This document shows positions 21,641-32,958 of a DNA stretch of 64,000 nucleotides, one piece after another; positions within the stretch are counted from its first letter, which is position 1, and every line of letters begins with the position of its first letter. Source of the stretch: Molossus alvarezi (Eukaryota; Chordata; Mammalia; Chiroptera; Molossidae); the NCBI GenBank assembly GCA_037176705.1, contig CM073888.1, positions 45,638,810-45,702,809 on the forward strand, read 5' to 3'. The translations under genes were made by a program, and so were the position numbers. Below the pieces are notes generated by a model. That model ran no database searches. It was not told where the DNA came from and was given only the letters and a program-made list of their open reading frames with translations.

Positions 21641-22069
21641 TTAGGAAAAGGTTAGTTCATTGATTGCCACAGCCTGCTGGGCTGAGGACTGGGGAGGAGA
21701 GGGCCCGGCGAACTTTTCCTTTTCCGTGAATCACCTCGAGAAGCCACCCTTCCCGCCTCCGTGGCTTTCTGTCTTCTTTGTGTGGGCAGATTGGATTCTG
21801 TTCAGCAGGGAAGTTTTATTACTTCTGCTGCTCGCGCTCCTGTATTTTTTTTTTCTTTTCTTTTTTTTTTTGGAGCTGTGAATAATAATCATTCTAGTTT
21901 GCCTCGCTGTTTCCCGACAGCAATTCTGGGGTCCTCCTGAGCTTCCGCCCCTTCCTCTCCCCACCCCCATTTCCTCCTCCTCCTCCTCACCAGGCTTTTT
22001 CAGTTTGATGTTTTTAGGTATCAAAGGAAGGTCTCCAGGAACCCTGCAACTAAAGACTTTAATGAGGAC
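21641..22069. other. Repeat-free DNA with T-rich and CCT-rich tracts
   Basis: T-rich tracts lie at 21846-21872 and a CCT microsatellite-like run at 21972-21987. No gene. Confidence 0.4.
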
Positions 22070-22440
22070 CATGCCCAAGAAATCCTGGCTGCCAAGGACA
22101 TGATGATGATTTATGTCGCTCACTCACTCCCTAACAGCAAGAGGACTATTTGTAAAAATAAAAAAGCTGCTCATATGGAATTAAACAAGAGTATAGCTGC
22201 CTCCTTCCAGACCTCGGGAGCTTAACAAAGAGCATCCACACTCCGTGGCCGGCAGCACATGGCTCAGGGCTGATATTAGTCTTCCTGTCACATAAAGCTA
22301 AATCCTGTTAGCACAGGCAGCGCGCACTCTCCCTATCGGTGGACCTCAAAAGGCACATTCCCGAGGAAGCACAAATGTGAATCAGACACAAAAGGGGAGC
22401 CGATTAACCTCAGGCCGAGGCTGAGCCCCAAGGGCTCTGT
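22070..22440. promoter_or_regulatory. Repeat-free block, candidate conserved enhancer
   Basis: Unique sequence with AT-rich motifs (tgtaaaaataaaaaagctgc, catatggaattaaacaagag) embedded in GC-balanced DNA. It has an E-box catatg and no coding frame. It lies in the same VES-free stretch as the block at 21270. Proposed only from composition. Confidence 0.28.
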
Positions 22441-23709
22441 GGACGAGAGGCTGGAGCTGCCGGGCTGCGGTTGTGGGGCACACCCGGTCTGGCAGCCGGG
22501 TAATTACGGTCCCCTATTTGTTCCCAGCATCAGAGAGTTGAGCCCCCTTGGGTTCTGGCCATCTCTGGAGAGAGCGCTGGAGGGAGATATTAACTCTAAC
22601 ACCTCTGCTTCATCATCTGGTAGCTGGAGTTACCTCACAGTGTTGTTGTGAGCAGTGCCGAGATCAAGCATGGAAACGTGACACACAGCCGGTACACGCC
22701 GATCACGCCTGTTCACTGTACTGCGGCTGCCGGGCACAGCGCTGCTCAGACCTCTTGCTGCAGACCGAGGGGCTGTTCTGTGTTCCTTCGTGGGATGGTC
22801 AGTCAGGTGTGGTCACAAGAGGGGACACAGGAGAGGCACAAGAAAACAAAGTGTGTTGCATTCAAAGGTCCCTGAGAGGCGGGCACTGCATGCCACGCAA
22901 GAGCCAGGAAAGACCAGGGTCTGTTGCTTCAAACAGGTATCCTCACCTCTGCTCACTGCGAGGAGAGAGTAAGCAGAAGCCAGCCATACACTCCTCTCTA
23001 CGTTCTCCTCTCTGGGGAGACCGAGTCTACTCACTGTTGAGGTTCCTTAAGGGTGTATACCTCTAACAAAAACAGGAAACAGACAAGGCCTAGGAAGCCT
23101 TCCTCCCCAATCCCACTGACTTCTGTTTTTCACTTAGACCCCCTTGGGAAAGGAGTGAAGATACCCGAGGAATAACAGCGCTTGTTCTGCAAACATGAAG
23201 GCTGGAAGTTGCATAGAAGGCGGGTTAGGAGAGAACCAGACTCAGGTCTCCCGACCTTCCCTCCTTGGCGTGGAGGGGCGTGTTGGGGTAAAGGGGCGGG
23301 GAGACCAGCCAGGCTGGGCCCAGCCTGTAGCGGTGGGAAGCTCCACCATGTGGGTCCAACAGGAACTCGGGTTGTTGTTAGGGACCACCCTTTCCAGTGC
23401 CTCACTCTTCCCTTCCCGTTGCTGCCGGTTCTGACCCCTAGTGGGTGTGAGCTTGAGGGCCGGGCTTCCAGGCAGCAGAGAGAGAAGGCAAGGCAGGAGC
23501 AGGAAGAAGGGATGGACATTTCAGACATCAGCAATCTGGGGGGACAGGACGTTCTTTCTAGGACTGGGAGAGAGGAGGAAGATAGAGGGGCACTCGACGT
23601 GTTACTGCATAAGGGAGAGGTACTGCCTGTCTCGGTGGATGGAAAACTCAGTCATTCCTGGACATGTAGCCATGACAGAGGAGCGAGGGCCAGGAGAGGA
23701 TGGCAGTGA
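22441..23709. other. Unassigned GC-moderate sequence
   Basis: Long overlapping open frames on both strands (22548-23066, 23182-23709 and antisense) reflect few stop triplets in GC-rich DNA. No splice-bounded exon or known domain was recognised. Confidence 0.4.
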
Positions 23710-23940
23710 TGGAAATAAGGGCGATGATGGCTACCTTTTGTTAGCTTTTCTGTTTGTCAGACCACATGTCTGCACTATAAACTGTTTGTATGTCAGCCTC
23801 ATCACAGCTCTGCAGTGGGCATTGTCATTGTTACTTTGCAGATGGGAAAGTCGAAGCTCGGAGGTATGAACACGCTTGCCGACGGATACCAGCTGGTAAG
23901 AGCAAAGATAGGTTCTGAACTTAGATGGCCCATTTCTAAG
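23710..23940 (-). mobile_element. MIR relic
   Basis: gcagatgggaaagtcgaagc, then tcggaggtatgaacacgc and aggttctgaacttagatgg, are the reverse complement of MIR. Confidence 0.75.
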
Positions 23941-24787
23941 ACGGGTGCACATGTCCCACTACTGCGTTCAATTCACCAGCTCTTCACAAAGCAGGAACTG
24001 TAAGCCCGGAATGGCAAGCTCACACAAAAACGAGAACCACCTCCACCCTTATTTTTCAAAATCTTGCAGTCTAGTGATGTTTCCGGAAGACCGCATTTTA
24101 TTTCCTCCTTGCATTGAGTCCATGCCACATCATGTCAAAGCCCCTTCTTAGGGTTCGAGAGTCTCACTGTTGTTTTTTCTCTGCTGGGTCACTGTCTTCT
24201 CCAGGGAGGCACTACATCCCTCGTCACCTGGCCGGAGGGCTCATTGCCTTTCCTGAGCTCAGGGTGAAGACAGAGACAAGAACCCAAAGAACTGCCGTGT
24301 GCCTTCCAGTGTGGGTCTCAGTCTGGTTTCCTGTAAAATTAGAGTCTTGAGTCCCCCAGGAAGACAAGAAATGCTCAGTGTCCTAGCAAGGCCTAAAGCG
24401 AGGCTATGGCCAGGGTCTCAGGGGGAAGACCAGGGCCTCCTCTTAGAAAGTACACACCCCTATCTTCAGTGTGACTTAAGGAATAGATTCAAAGGAAGCA
24501 CGGAAACCCATAAAAGATGTCACACCATATCTTTGGATGGGCTTTCCCTCTGCTCGCTCACGGCCTCCTACCATGGCGGTGGAGGAGCAGGCGCACCACA
24601 GACTTGCCGCACATCCCGCCTGGCCACGCTGAAAGAGGAACGATTGTCATGCACTTGTCCGTGTTGGACGTCAACTGTCAGACTGTCGGCCAGTCCGAGA
24701 GGCTTCCATGGGGCAGAGCGCAGCCCACGCACTGCACACGCGGGGCTCAGCTGATCCAGATCAGGCCTCCGTCTCCGAATGACAATC
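23941..24787. other. Unassigned sequence
   Basis: No repeat or gene recognised. A GC-rich stretch at 24580-24780 ends at an LTR. Confidence 0.4.
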
Positions 24788-25195
24788 TGTTACGGGCTGA
24801 CGTGTCCTCCTCAAAGTTCAGATGCCGAAGTCCTAACTTCCAGCACCTCAGATTGTGGCTGTGTTTGGAGTTAGGGTCCTTACAGAAGTAACTATGTTAG
24901 TGAAGACATTAGGATGGGCCCTAATTCAATATTACTAGTGTTACACGAAGAGAAAAATTGGATACAGAAACAGAGATAAAGGGAAGCCGACTGTGAACAG
25001 ACACAGGGAGAAGACGACCGTCTGCAAGCCAAGGAGAGAGGCCGGGGGCAGATCCTCACAGCCTCAGTAGGAACCAGCGTTGCCAGCACCTTAACCTTGG
25101 CTGTCCAGCCTCCGGAGCTGCGAGACAATGCATTTCTGTCGTGTAAGCGCCCCGGTCTGTGGAACTTGGTATGGCAGCCAGAGCTGACTAGTAAT
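24788..25195 (+). mobile_element. MaLR-type (MLT1-like) solo LTR
   Basis: It starts tgttacgggctgacgtgtcc and includes cagatgccgaagtcctaact. It then has acacagggagaagacgaccg and aagccaaggagagaggcc, and ends tatggcagccagagctgac. This order matches an ERVL-MaLR LTR almost end to end. No internal region adjoins it, so it is a solo LTR. Confidence 0.85.
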
Positions 25196-26949
25196 ACTCC
25201 TCCGTGCCTTCCTTGAAGATAGAATCGGGCCCCATTCTTCCTCCAACCTTAACCCAGAGCGGTGCTGCGGGGAGACGGCAGAGAGCTGGGGCGTCCCTTG
25301 AGCACAGGGGAGGGCAGGGAAGCGGGCCTGAGGGAAAGCAGAAAGCCGGGCTCACCACAATGAGCACTTCGACCACACGACATGGGTCCCAGAAAGCTCC
25401 GAGGCAAACAATGCAAAGCACACACTTTGCCCCTTTGGTGTTCACGCACAGATGCGGCCGGAGAGCGAAGCAAGTGATTTTGCAGAACTAAAAATAGCGA
25501 TACGCTGTCTGATAAGAATCGGGGTAGATCAACCACACTGCAGTCCAAAAGCAAGAAAAATGAGGCGCGAAGAGGGCCACGCTGAGGGACTAGAACCTAA
25601 ACAGCAACTCATACGAAGCCTTTGTTTTGCCCCCTGAGAAGCCTGAAATGGGAATTTGTGAGAAAGGGCTGAGTGATACCTCAAACTCACATCTTGACAT
25701 TGCTGGAAAGGAAGGTTTCATTGGCCCTGGGTCAGAACCAAGAAACATGAGCAATGTTAACTCGCAGGGTGTGATGTGACGATCCAGTCACTTTCCTGGG
25801 GGCAAATCAAGTCAGACTGTGACAGACACTACATTATAGCAAATCATGTCTGTCGGAGAGCTAACCAATGCCCAAGGCAGGGGCTGCAGTATCTTAATGC
25901 GCAAACCATCTCCCTAAAGTAAAACATTTCATGAAATTGCCTTATTCACCCTGGTGTTTTTTGACATACTGAGGGGTAGTTTCCTGCTAAAACATTTTCT
26001 TTTTCATTTTTATGTAAACAACAGAAATGTGTGGGGTTACTAAAGATAAATCTCCCAACTCAAACATACACACTGAATGCATGTGCCTCTTTTTAATGTC
26101 CCCGAGGTGAGACCAAGTTGCCCAGTGCACCTAACATGACTTTAGGCCCCTCTCTTTCAACTTAACTTGTGGAGTTCCCCCACCTCACCCCCATCTGCCC
26201 AGTGCTTATAGGACAGAACAAATAGCAAATAATGAAAGACAGGAAAGAATTAGGCTCTAAGTGATACAACGGGATCTCTGTCCCCGCCCCTGTGGAGGGA
26301 AATAGCTCATAGAGAATCCACACCCTCTGCTAGAAGGGAGTAGCCCCACAGGAGGGCAGAGGGCAGCCCCTGAGGTCTACAGGGGGGTGAGGAACTGCCC
26401 AGCCTCAAGAAAACCAATAGCAGAAGCCAGGACTGAGGAAAGGGGACTCTGGGTGACGCCTACAGCTGCAGAAGAGGCAGTCACTTCTCAGGGGTATTCA
26501 ATTATTTATTGAGTTACCAAATAGGCACTAAGAGAATGAGGCTCAGGGAACGGAGAGCGAAAGGGATCAGCCTGCAGAGGCTAATTATGATCTACAGATT
26601 TGAGTGATGTCCCTGCCCACCCACACTAGTCCGGGGAAGCTCTATTCTTTTTCTCCTCTTCCTTCTCCCAACCCAGTCTTCTCTTACTTCAGGATATCCT
26701 TAGGCAGTGAAAGCCCAAATTTGTGTTTTCCGCTCTCTTGTTAGAAGAGCAGAAATGGGCGTTTCCATTTAGGGATCTTGCTGGCATTTTGGACCCATCA
26801 TCTTTCTCCAGTCATCTCTTCCACCAACAGACAAAAACCCAAAGCAGCTCCTTAACACAGCACTATTTTCCACTGTGGATCAAAGCTTCAAACTCCTTGG
26901 ACTTCTCCCTGTCCAGCCAACAAAGTATATAGAAGATGCTTTTTCCTTC
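25196..26949. other. Unassigned sequence
   Basis: No gene recognised over 1.7 kb. The frames at 25204-25637 overlap an antisense frame of equal length and look random. No repeat family could be called. Confidence 0.4.
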
Positions 26950-27229
26950 CCATTTCAGCTATCACTGTCCCTGTCCCTGACATCATCCCTCAAACGCATT
27001 ACTGCAGTGGATTTCTAGCTGATCTTCTTAAATTCCATCAAACGGTACCTTTGTTCTCTAACTTTCTTTCATCATTCCCATGAGTGTAATTCCTTTTGAA
27101 AGGGTAGCCCAAATGCCACCATGTCCTCCAAGAATCCTCCCCACTATGCCCAGTGAGATACGGGCTCCCCCTCTTCTGAAATCATACAACAAAGATTTAT
27201 CTTAACTCGTGTACATGAAGATACATCCG
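26950..27229 (+). mobile_element. Possible L2 fragment
   Basis: cattactgcagtggatttct then agctgatcttcttaaattcc resembles the L2 segment with 'attactgcaatagcctcctaa'. It is weak and adjoins a better L2. Confidence 0.45.
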
Positions 27230-28060
27230 AGGTTTATATTATGAATTTTGTGGTCCATAAAGACCTGTCCAGCATCTTACTTGACTTCTCCACTTGGATA
27301 ACTTATAAGTACCTCACATTAACATGTCCAAAAGAGAATTCTTGGTTTCCCCCCTCAAAACCAGTCTTCCCCATTTTGTAAATAGCAACATGACTCTCTT
27401 TGTGTAAAACTAAAAACCATGGATTTATCATAGATTCTTCTTCTTCCTTCCCATCAAATCTATCAAATGTTTCTACTTCTTGATTTGCCAACTTCTCATC
27501 ATCCCTGTTATTATCTTAATGTAAACCAACATCCTGCCAGGATGATTAATATTGACTCTTATAGGATCTTTCTGATAGAGTGGTTTATAGAAAATGTAAG
27601 TTAGAGCATGCCATTTACCTGCTGAATACCCTCCAATGCCTTCTCATCACACTTAGAATAAAATCCAGTCTTTACTCTGTCCTACAAGGCTCTATGTTTC
27701 ATCCCTGCTGCATTTCTGATCTCATCTCCTCTACTTTCCTCCTTGTTTCTCTTGTTCCTCCCGGCCATTTCTCGCATATATCCTACATTCTCCTGCCTCA
27801 GGACCTTTGCTCTTCCTCCTCCTGTCTGGGACACTGTTTCTCACCTTCTCTTCATTCATATCTCAATTTACACATCAACTTCATGGAGAGGACTTCCCTG
27901 GCTATTCATTAGAAAACAGGACGCTTGTTCACTCCACCTCACCTCTCCTTGCTTCACTTATTCTACACATTAAACTCTGGATTTTGTATTTCCTTGTTTT
28001 TTGTCTCCTTCCTCCTTGAACATGTGTTCCATAAAAGCAGAAATGGTATCCGTTCAGCTA
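27230..28060 (+). mobile_element. L2 LINE 3' region
   Basis: The sequence runs through taaaatccagtctttactct, gtcctacaaggctctatgtt, cctgcctcaggacctttgct and gaggacttccctggctattc. This is the standard order of the L2 3' end. It is an ancient LINE with no open frame. Confidence 0.85.
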
Positions 28061-28100
28061 ACAAACTTTCACCATTATGGCGCTTGGAAAATTATACCAT

Positions 28101-28595
28101 CTGTAGTATCGAGCCTCCAAAATAGCCCAAATGATGATCTCCTTCTAGTATTCACACTCTTGCATCATCCATTCCCCTACCGAATAGGGATGACCTACAT
28201 AATCAATAGGATATTTTGACAAAGATGAAGCATAAACTTCTGAGACTAGATCATAAAAGACATTGTGACTTCTGCCTTGTTTTCAACGTAACTCATTCTG
28301 GGAATAGCCAGCTGCCATATCATAAGGACACTCAAGCAGCCCTGTGAAGAAGCCTGGGTGGCAAGAAACTAAGGCTTCCTGCCAACAGCCTGCATTGATT
28401 TGGCAGCCACGTGAGTGTGACATTTGGAAGTGGCTCATCCTGCCTCAGTCAAGCTTTCCGATGACTGCAGCCCCAGCCAATGTCTGGACTGACTGCAACT
28501 TTTCCAGAGAACCCAAACTAGAGCTATCCAGCTAAAATGCTTCTAAATTCCTGATCTACAGAAACTGTGTGAGATAAATAAATATCTATTTTTGA
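28101..28595 (+). mobile_element. MaLR-type (MLT1-like) LTR
   Basis: It begins tgtagtatcgagcctccaaa and continues with gactagatcataaaagacat, gtgacttctgccttgttttc and gatgactgcagccccagcca. It ends with gaaactgtgtgagataaata. These follow the MLT1-type LTR order. The last bases of the LTR are missing. Confidence 0.85.
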
Positions 28596-28639
28596 ATATT
28601 TACAGGTAGGTCTAAGTCACTCCATTTTTTTTTTTTTTC

Positions 28640-28925
28640 TGTCTGTGAGGTTTTTTGGGTTTTTTGCTTAATTTCTTTACCTTTTTCACCTGCCCCCACA
28701 ACCTCTCCCCTCTGACAGCTGTCAGTCTGTTCTCTGTATCTATGAGCCTGTTTCTAGTTTGTTTGTTAGTTTATTTTGCTCATTAGCTTCCAAATATGAG
28801 TGAGATCATATGGTACTTTTCTTTCTCTGAGTGACTTATTTGACTTAGCATAATACTATCCAGGTCCATCTATGCTGTTGCAAAAGGTAAGATTTTCTTC
28901 TTTTTTATGGCCAAGTAGTATTTAT
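28640..28925 (-). mobile_element. Old L1 fragment (end of ORF2)
   Basis: In reverse complement this reads like the ORF2 C-terminus and early 3' UTR (plus strand: gagatcatatggtacttttc, tgacttagcataatactatc). It matches the 6900-6990 part of the full L1 here. Confidence 0.8.
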
Positions 28926-29210
28926 GAAACAACTCCATTTTGAAGTAATTTTTATGTAGCACTAAATAATACACTACAATGGTTAGATTGTTGTTGTTGC
29001 TGTTATAATGACTTTTTTTTTTTAGCCCAAGAATAGAAAAAATATACCATAACAACATTACAATTTCAGGCAAAGAAAAACTCACCAACTTATTTAACCC
29101 AATACTACCTGGTTAGGGAATATCATATGGACAGAATTTGAATTGTGCTATGTTTGGATGAACCCAGAAATTTTACTTTCAATACTTAAGTCAGGCAAGA
29201 GGGATGCAGT
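28926..29210. other. Unassigned AT-rich sequence
   Basis: May continue the L1 remnant. No gene seen. Confidence 0.35.
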
Positions 29211-29226
29211 CCCATCTACTACTCTT

Positions 29227-29438
29227 TTGTGTTTTGTTTTGTTTTTTAGAGAGAAGAAAGGAGAGGGAGAAAGAGAGAGAAACATCAGCAGAGAAGCATC
29301 AACATCGATTGGCTGCCTCCTGCATGCCCCCTACTGGGGATCGAGCCTGCAACCCAGGCATTTGCCCTGACTCGGTATGGAGCCAGTGACCTCTTGCTGC
29401 ATGGGATGACGCTCAACCCCTGAGCCACACCAGCCATG
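29227..29438 (-). mobile_element. VES SINE, short form
   Basis: The plus strand shows cgattggctgcctcctgcat, then ctactggggatcgagcctgc and tgagccacaccagccatgc. This is the reverse of the short-form SINE. TSDs: cccatctactactctt (29211-29226) and cccatccattactctt (29439-29454). Confidence 0.92.
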
Positions 29439-29515
29439 CCCATCCATTACTCTTCAGTCTGTTGTGAGCATGCCCTACTTCCATGTTCTCTGCGTTCAGA
29501 CATTCTAAAAGCCCC

Positions 29516-29787
29516 AACCCTGGCCTGTTTGGTTCAGCAGTTAGAGCATTGGCCTGTGGACCAAAGAGTCTCAGCTTCAATTCCGGTCAAGGGCACATAC
29601 CTCAGTTGCAGTTCGGTCCCTGGCCCTGGTTGGGTTGTGCAAGAGGCAACCAATCAATGTGTCTCTCTCATGTCGATGTTTCTCTCTCTCTGTCTCTCTC
29701 TCTCTCCCTCCCTCCATCCCTCCCTCCCTCCCACTCTATCTGAAGATAAATGGAAAAATATCCTCAGATGAGGATTAAAAAAAAAAG
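29516..29787 (+). mobile_element. VES SINE, long form
   Basis: The head is accctggcctgtttggttca. The middle is gttcggtccctggccctggt. A long CTCT/CCCT stretch is followed by the hairpin tcctcagatgagga (29761-29774) and poly(A). It lies head-to-head with the SINE at 29227-29438. Confidence 0.93.
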
Positions 29788-30469
29788 TTTACTCCCCAAA
29801 ATGTTTTTTTGTGTGCTAAAACTTTATTTATAAGTACAAAATTCTTACACCCATAGAATATCCTGAGTCTCCCAAACTGGGAAAAACTGGAGAATAAAAT
29901 GCTGCAGAAAGAAGACTCCATTCAAAAAAATGATTCCATCACACACCAACTCCAAGGTAATTCTTATATTATATTTATTTCCTTATAAAGTTTATGACAT
30001 AAATACTTCTTTTTATTGTTCAATTTTATATTTTTATATCTGTGAAAATTGTGTGGTATCTTAGATAGAAATGGAACACATCATAATCTTTCTCTTTAAT
30101 ATTAATAGAAATATTTTTGCATTTCCCTGTTTTTCATTTTGTGGCAGGGTTTTCAGGAACAAAGTAAAGTTCTTAAGTGAGGGATGAGATGGATATACAT
30201 GGTTTAGAGAAGGCAGTCAACAAGCAAAACGTTCTACTGCTCTTCAGACCCTGAGCTCAAATCTCGTAAGCCAGTAAGCTTTCTTTTTATCATACTCCAT
30301 CCTATCTAGGATTACAATTATTTGCATACAAATCTTATCCTCCATTTCTTGAGTACTGTACAACCTCCTTAAGGTCAGGACTTTTTTCTTCTGGTTATAA
30401 TTAAAGTGACCTTGTTTTCGGTGCACTTCATTAGAAAATTGATTGTAGTCCCACCCATCATATGTATGT
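29788..30469. other. Unassigned AT-rich sequence
   Basis: No gene or confidently named repeat. Confidence 0.4.
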
Positions 30470-30800
30470 TTTCAGCAAACATTGACTGACAGCTCCTCCA
30501 GATGTCAGGCACTATGTCAGATACTGGGTATCCAAAGTGAATGCAATATGGTCCCTGATATCAAACTGCTCATAATTTGGTAAGAGAGAAAGAGGAAAAG
30601 CAAAGAGTTAAGCAGGGGCAGGGATTGGGGTCGGGGTGGCGGGGTGGGGAGAGTCAAATGCTTTAATGGGAGAGTGAAGGGAACATTGTGGTGGGAATGA
30701 TTTGACTCTACTGCAGGGAAAGAAGGATCAGAGAAAGCTTTCAGGGGAAGGGATGCTTGAGTTAGATCCTGAAGAACAAGTGTTAGTAATCAATGAATGT
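30470..30800 (-). mobile_element. L2 relic
   Basis: gtcaggcactatgtcagata followed later by ttgagttagatcctgaagaa is the reverse complement of L2 3' sequence. Confidence 0.65.
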
Positions 30801-31749
30801 TGGTTGACATTGCCTCCAAGACACTGTTGGCATGGGCCCTGGAATTGTTCTTAGGTTGGATTATCTTTTTTTTTCCCTGGTGGAATGTAGAAATTAATGA
30901 GAAAAGAGAAGAAGCATTGACCTCAAAGCTGGGAAGAATTTATTCCTCATGCGTCTTAGATTAATTCAAAGAAAATGAATACAGAGGATTATCAATAGTA
31001 CTTCCTTGGGTATTTTTCTTTTCACTTTAAACTTTGCTTCAGCAACATTCTCTTCAAGCCTTTCAAATGTACAGGAGACTGTCAGTTGGTTGTTATGACT
31101 GAAATGGAAGGGCTGGAAACATTTTCAGAGGTATCCAAGTGCAGAAGGTGCAACTATTAGGTAATGAGTTGGAATTTTAACAGTCCTGAACGCATACATC
31201 TTAATGAGCATGGTCCCCCAGGGAGGAGGTCGACCGCTATTCCAGTGATTTTGCCATTACTGGAAACATTCTGAGAATGCATGTCTCTCTGGAAATCGTC
31301 TGCAAACCTACAGCATATTCTTTTGAGCTGCCTTTATGATGAGTAAATTTTAGTCCTTTGAGTCCAAATTCTTACTTATTTCCAATGGGTAATTTTCCAG
31401 GCCATACCAGACTGGGGGAATTGTTTAATGATAAGACAATGACATAAGCCCATTGGTCCACAGCGCAGCCCTACCAGCTGGGTTGCTAGAATTCTGAACC
31501 ACCTCCAGGTGTATGTTGGGGAGTGAGGAGCAACATTGGGATGGAGAAGGGGGAGGGTAGAGATGAGTTGTTGTTGTTGTTTTTTTAATAGGCTTGTGCT
31601 TATTTTCACTAATTTATCTATCTTTTTCTTCATAACTTCAATTTTCTTGCAATCAGTCCAGTTGCCCCCACTGAATCTAGAAGGTACTTTCTGGAGATAT
31701 TCCAGGTGGTTGTTTGTCTTACAAGATGGCTGCCGCCAGTCCCTTCTCT
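30801..31749. other. Unassigned sequence
   Basis: No gene recognised. It may include a regulatory block, but composition gives no clear hint. Confidence 0.35.
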
Positions 31750-32052
31750 CCTGTGTTCTTCCTACTCCCTTATTAAGAAGTGAGGTCTACCTTCCATCTG
31801 TCTAAGTCTGTGCTGATGTGTGATTGCTTTGACCAGCAGAACATAGCAAAAGTGACTGTACCAATTCTGTGCCTAGTCTTTAAGAGGACTGGAAGCTTCT
31901 AATTCCTGCATCTTGAATTGCTCCCTCCAAGCAACTCAGCTACTAAGTATAAGCCATGTGGAGAGGCCAAAGTAGGTACTCCGGTGACAGTCCTCAGCTG
32001 AGCCTCCAGCCAACAGCCTGCAGCAACTGTGGCCTTCAAATACCTGTAGCAC

Positions 32053-32268
32053 GGGCCCTGGCCAGATTGGCTCAGAGGTTATAGCATCCGCCTGTGGACT
32101 GAAGGGTCACAGGTTTGATTCCAGATCAAGGGTACATACCTGGGTTTCAAGTTTGATCCTTCATGCAGGAGGCAACCAATTGATGTGTCTCTCTCATATT
32201 GATGTTTCTCTCTCTCTCTCTGTCTCCCCCCTGCCTACCTCCCTTCCACTCTATCAAAATTTTTTTAA
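32053..32268 (+). mobile_element. VES SINE, compact form, inside the LTR
   Basis: Head gggccctggccagattggct, B-box caggtttgattccagatcaa, a short middle and an A/T-rich tail. Imperfect TSDs: aaatacctgtagcac (32038-32052) and aaataactgcagcat (32269-32283), 12 of 15. It is probably the oldest of the three SINEs in this LTR. Confidence 0.88.
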
Positions 32269-32369
32269 AAATAACTGCAGCATGAGATACTCCAAGCAAG
32301 AACCACCCAATGAGCCTAGTAGGCCTACAAAGCCAAGATAAATGAGTATTCTTATTTTTTTGTTGTTGT

Positions 32370-32631
32370 TAATCCTCACCTGAGGATATTTTTTTCATTT
32401 TTCTTTTTTTTTTCTTTTTTTTAGAGAGAGTGGAAGGGAGGCAGGGGGGCAGAGAGAAAGAGAGAGACATCGATGTGAGAGAGACACATTGATTGGTTGC
32501 CTCCAGCAGGTTCCCCAATTGGCCAGGGATCAACCCAGACCCCACATATGTGCCCTTGACTGGGAATCAAACCTGTGACCCTTCCATGCATGGGCTGGCA
32601 CTGTAACCACTGAGCCACACTGGCCAAGGCT
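32370..32631 (-). mobile_element. VES SINE inside the LTR
   Basis: The plus strand starts with the hairpin tcctcacctgagga (32373-32386), then a purine-rich stretch. Next come gattggttgcctccagcagg and ctgagccacactggccaagg. No clean TSD could be fixed because of T-rich flanks. Confidence 0.9.
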
Positions 32632-32661
32632 GATTTTTCTTGTTTTCAACCAGTAAGTTTT

Positions 32662-32917
32662 TTTTTTTTTTTATCTTCACCCGAGGACATTTTTTCCCCC
32701 ATTTATCTTCAGATAGAGCTGGAGGGAGAGAAGAAGGAAGAGAGAGAAAGAAACATCGATGTGAGAGAGACACAGCAACAGGCTACCACCCACATGACCC
32801 CAACCGGGGCTGGGGACAAACTGCAGCCGAGGTATGTGCCCTTAGCGGGAACTGAACCCGGGACTCTCCAGTCCACGGGCCAACGCTCCACCTGCTGCAC
32901 CAAACCAGCCAGGGCTA
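32662..32917 (-). mobile_element. VES SINE, long form, inside the LTR
   Basis: The reverse long form shows tcttcacccgagga (32674-32687), ggctggggacaaactgcagc and cgggaactgaacccgggact. TSDs aaccagtaagtttt at 32648-32661 and 32918-32931 are exact and belong to the LTR end, so it landed in the LTR. Confidence 0.95.
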
Positions 32918-32958
32918 AACCAGTAAGTTTTGGGGCAGTTTGTTATGCAGCGAAAGAG

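Larger units (their letters stand above)
31750..32958 (+). mobile_element. MaLR-type LTR split by three VES SINEs
   Basis: The left part (tgattgctttgaccagcaga, gtggagaggccaaagtaggt, gcctccagccaacagcctgc) is MLT1-type LTR. It resumes at 32269-32345 with caagaaccacccaatgagcc and gataaatgag. It ends at 32918-32958 with ccagtaagttttggggcagt and ttgttatgcagcgaaagag. The interruptions are SINEs at 32053-32268, 32350-32640 and 32662-32917. Confidence 0.75.

Noticed and set aside
23182..23709. 175-codon plus-strand frame
   Set aside because: GC-rich DNA with competing open frames on both strands, no splice context and a composition-driven residue mix.
24788..25195. Possible provirus
   Set aside because: Only a solo MaLR LTR; no gag/pol-like sequence or partner LTR is adjacent. 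The other LTRs in the window are the same.
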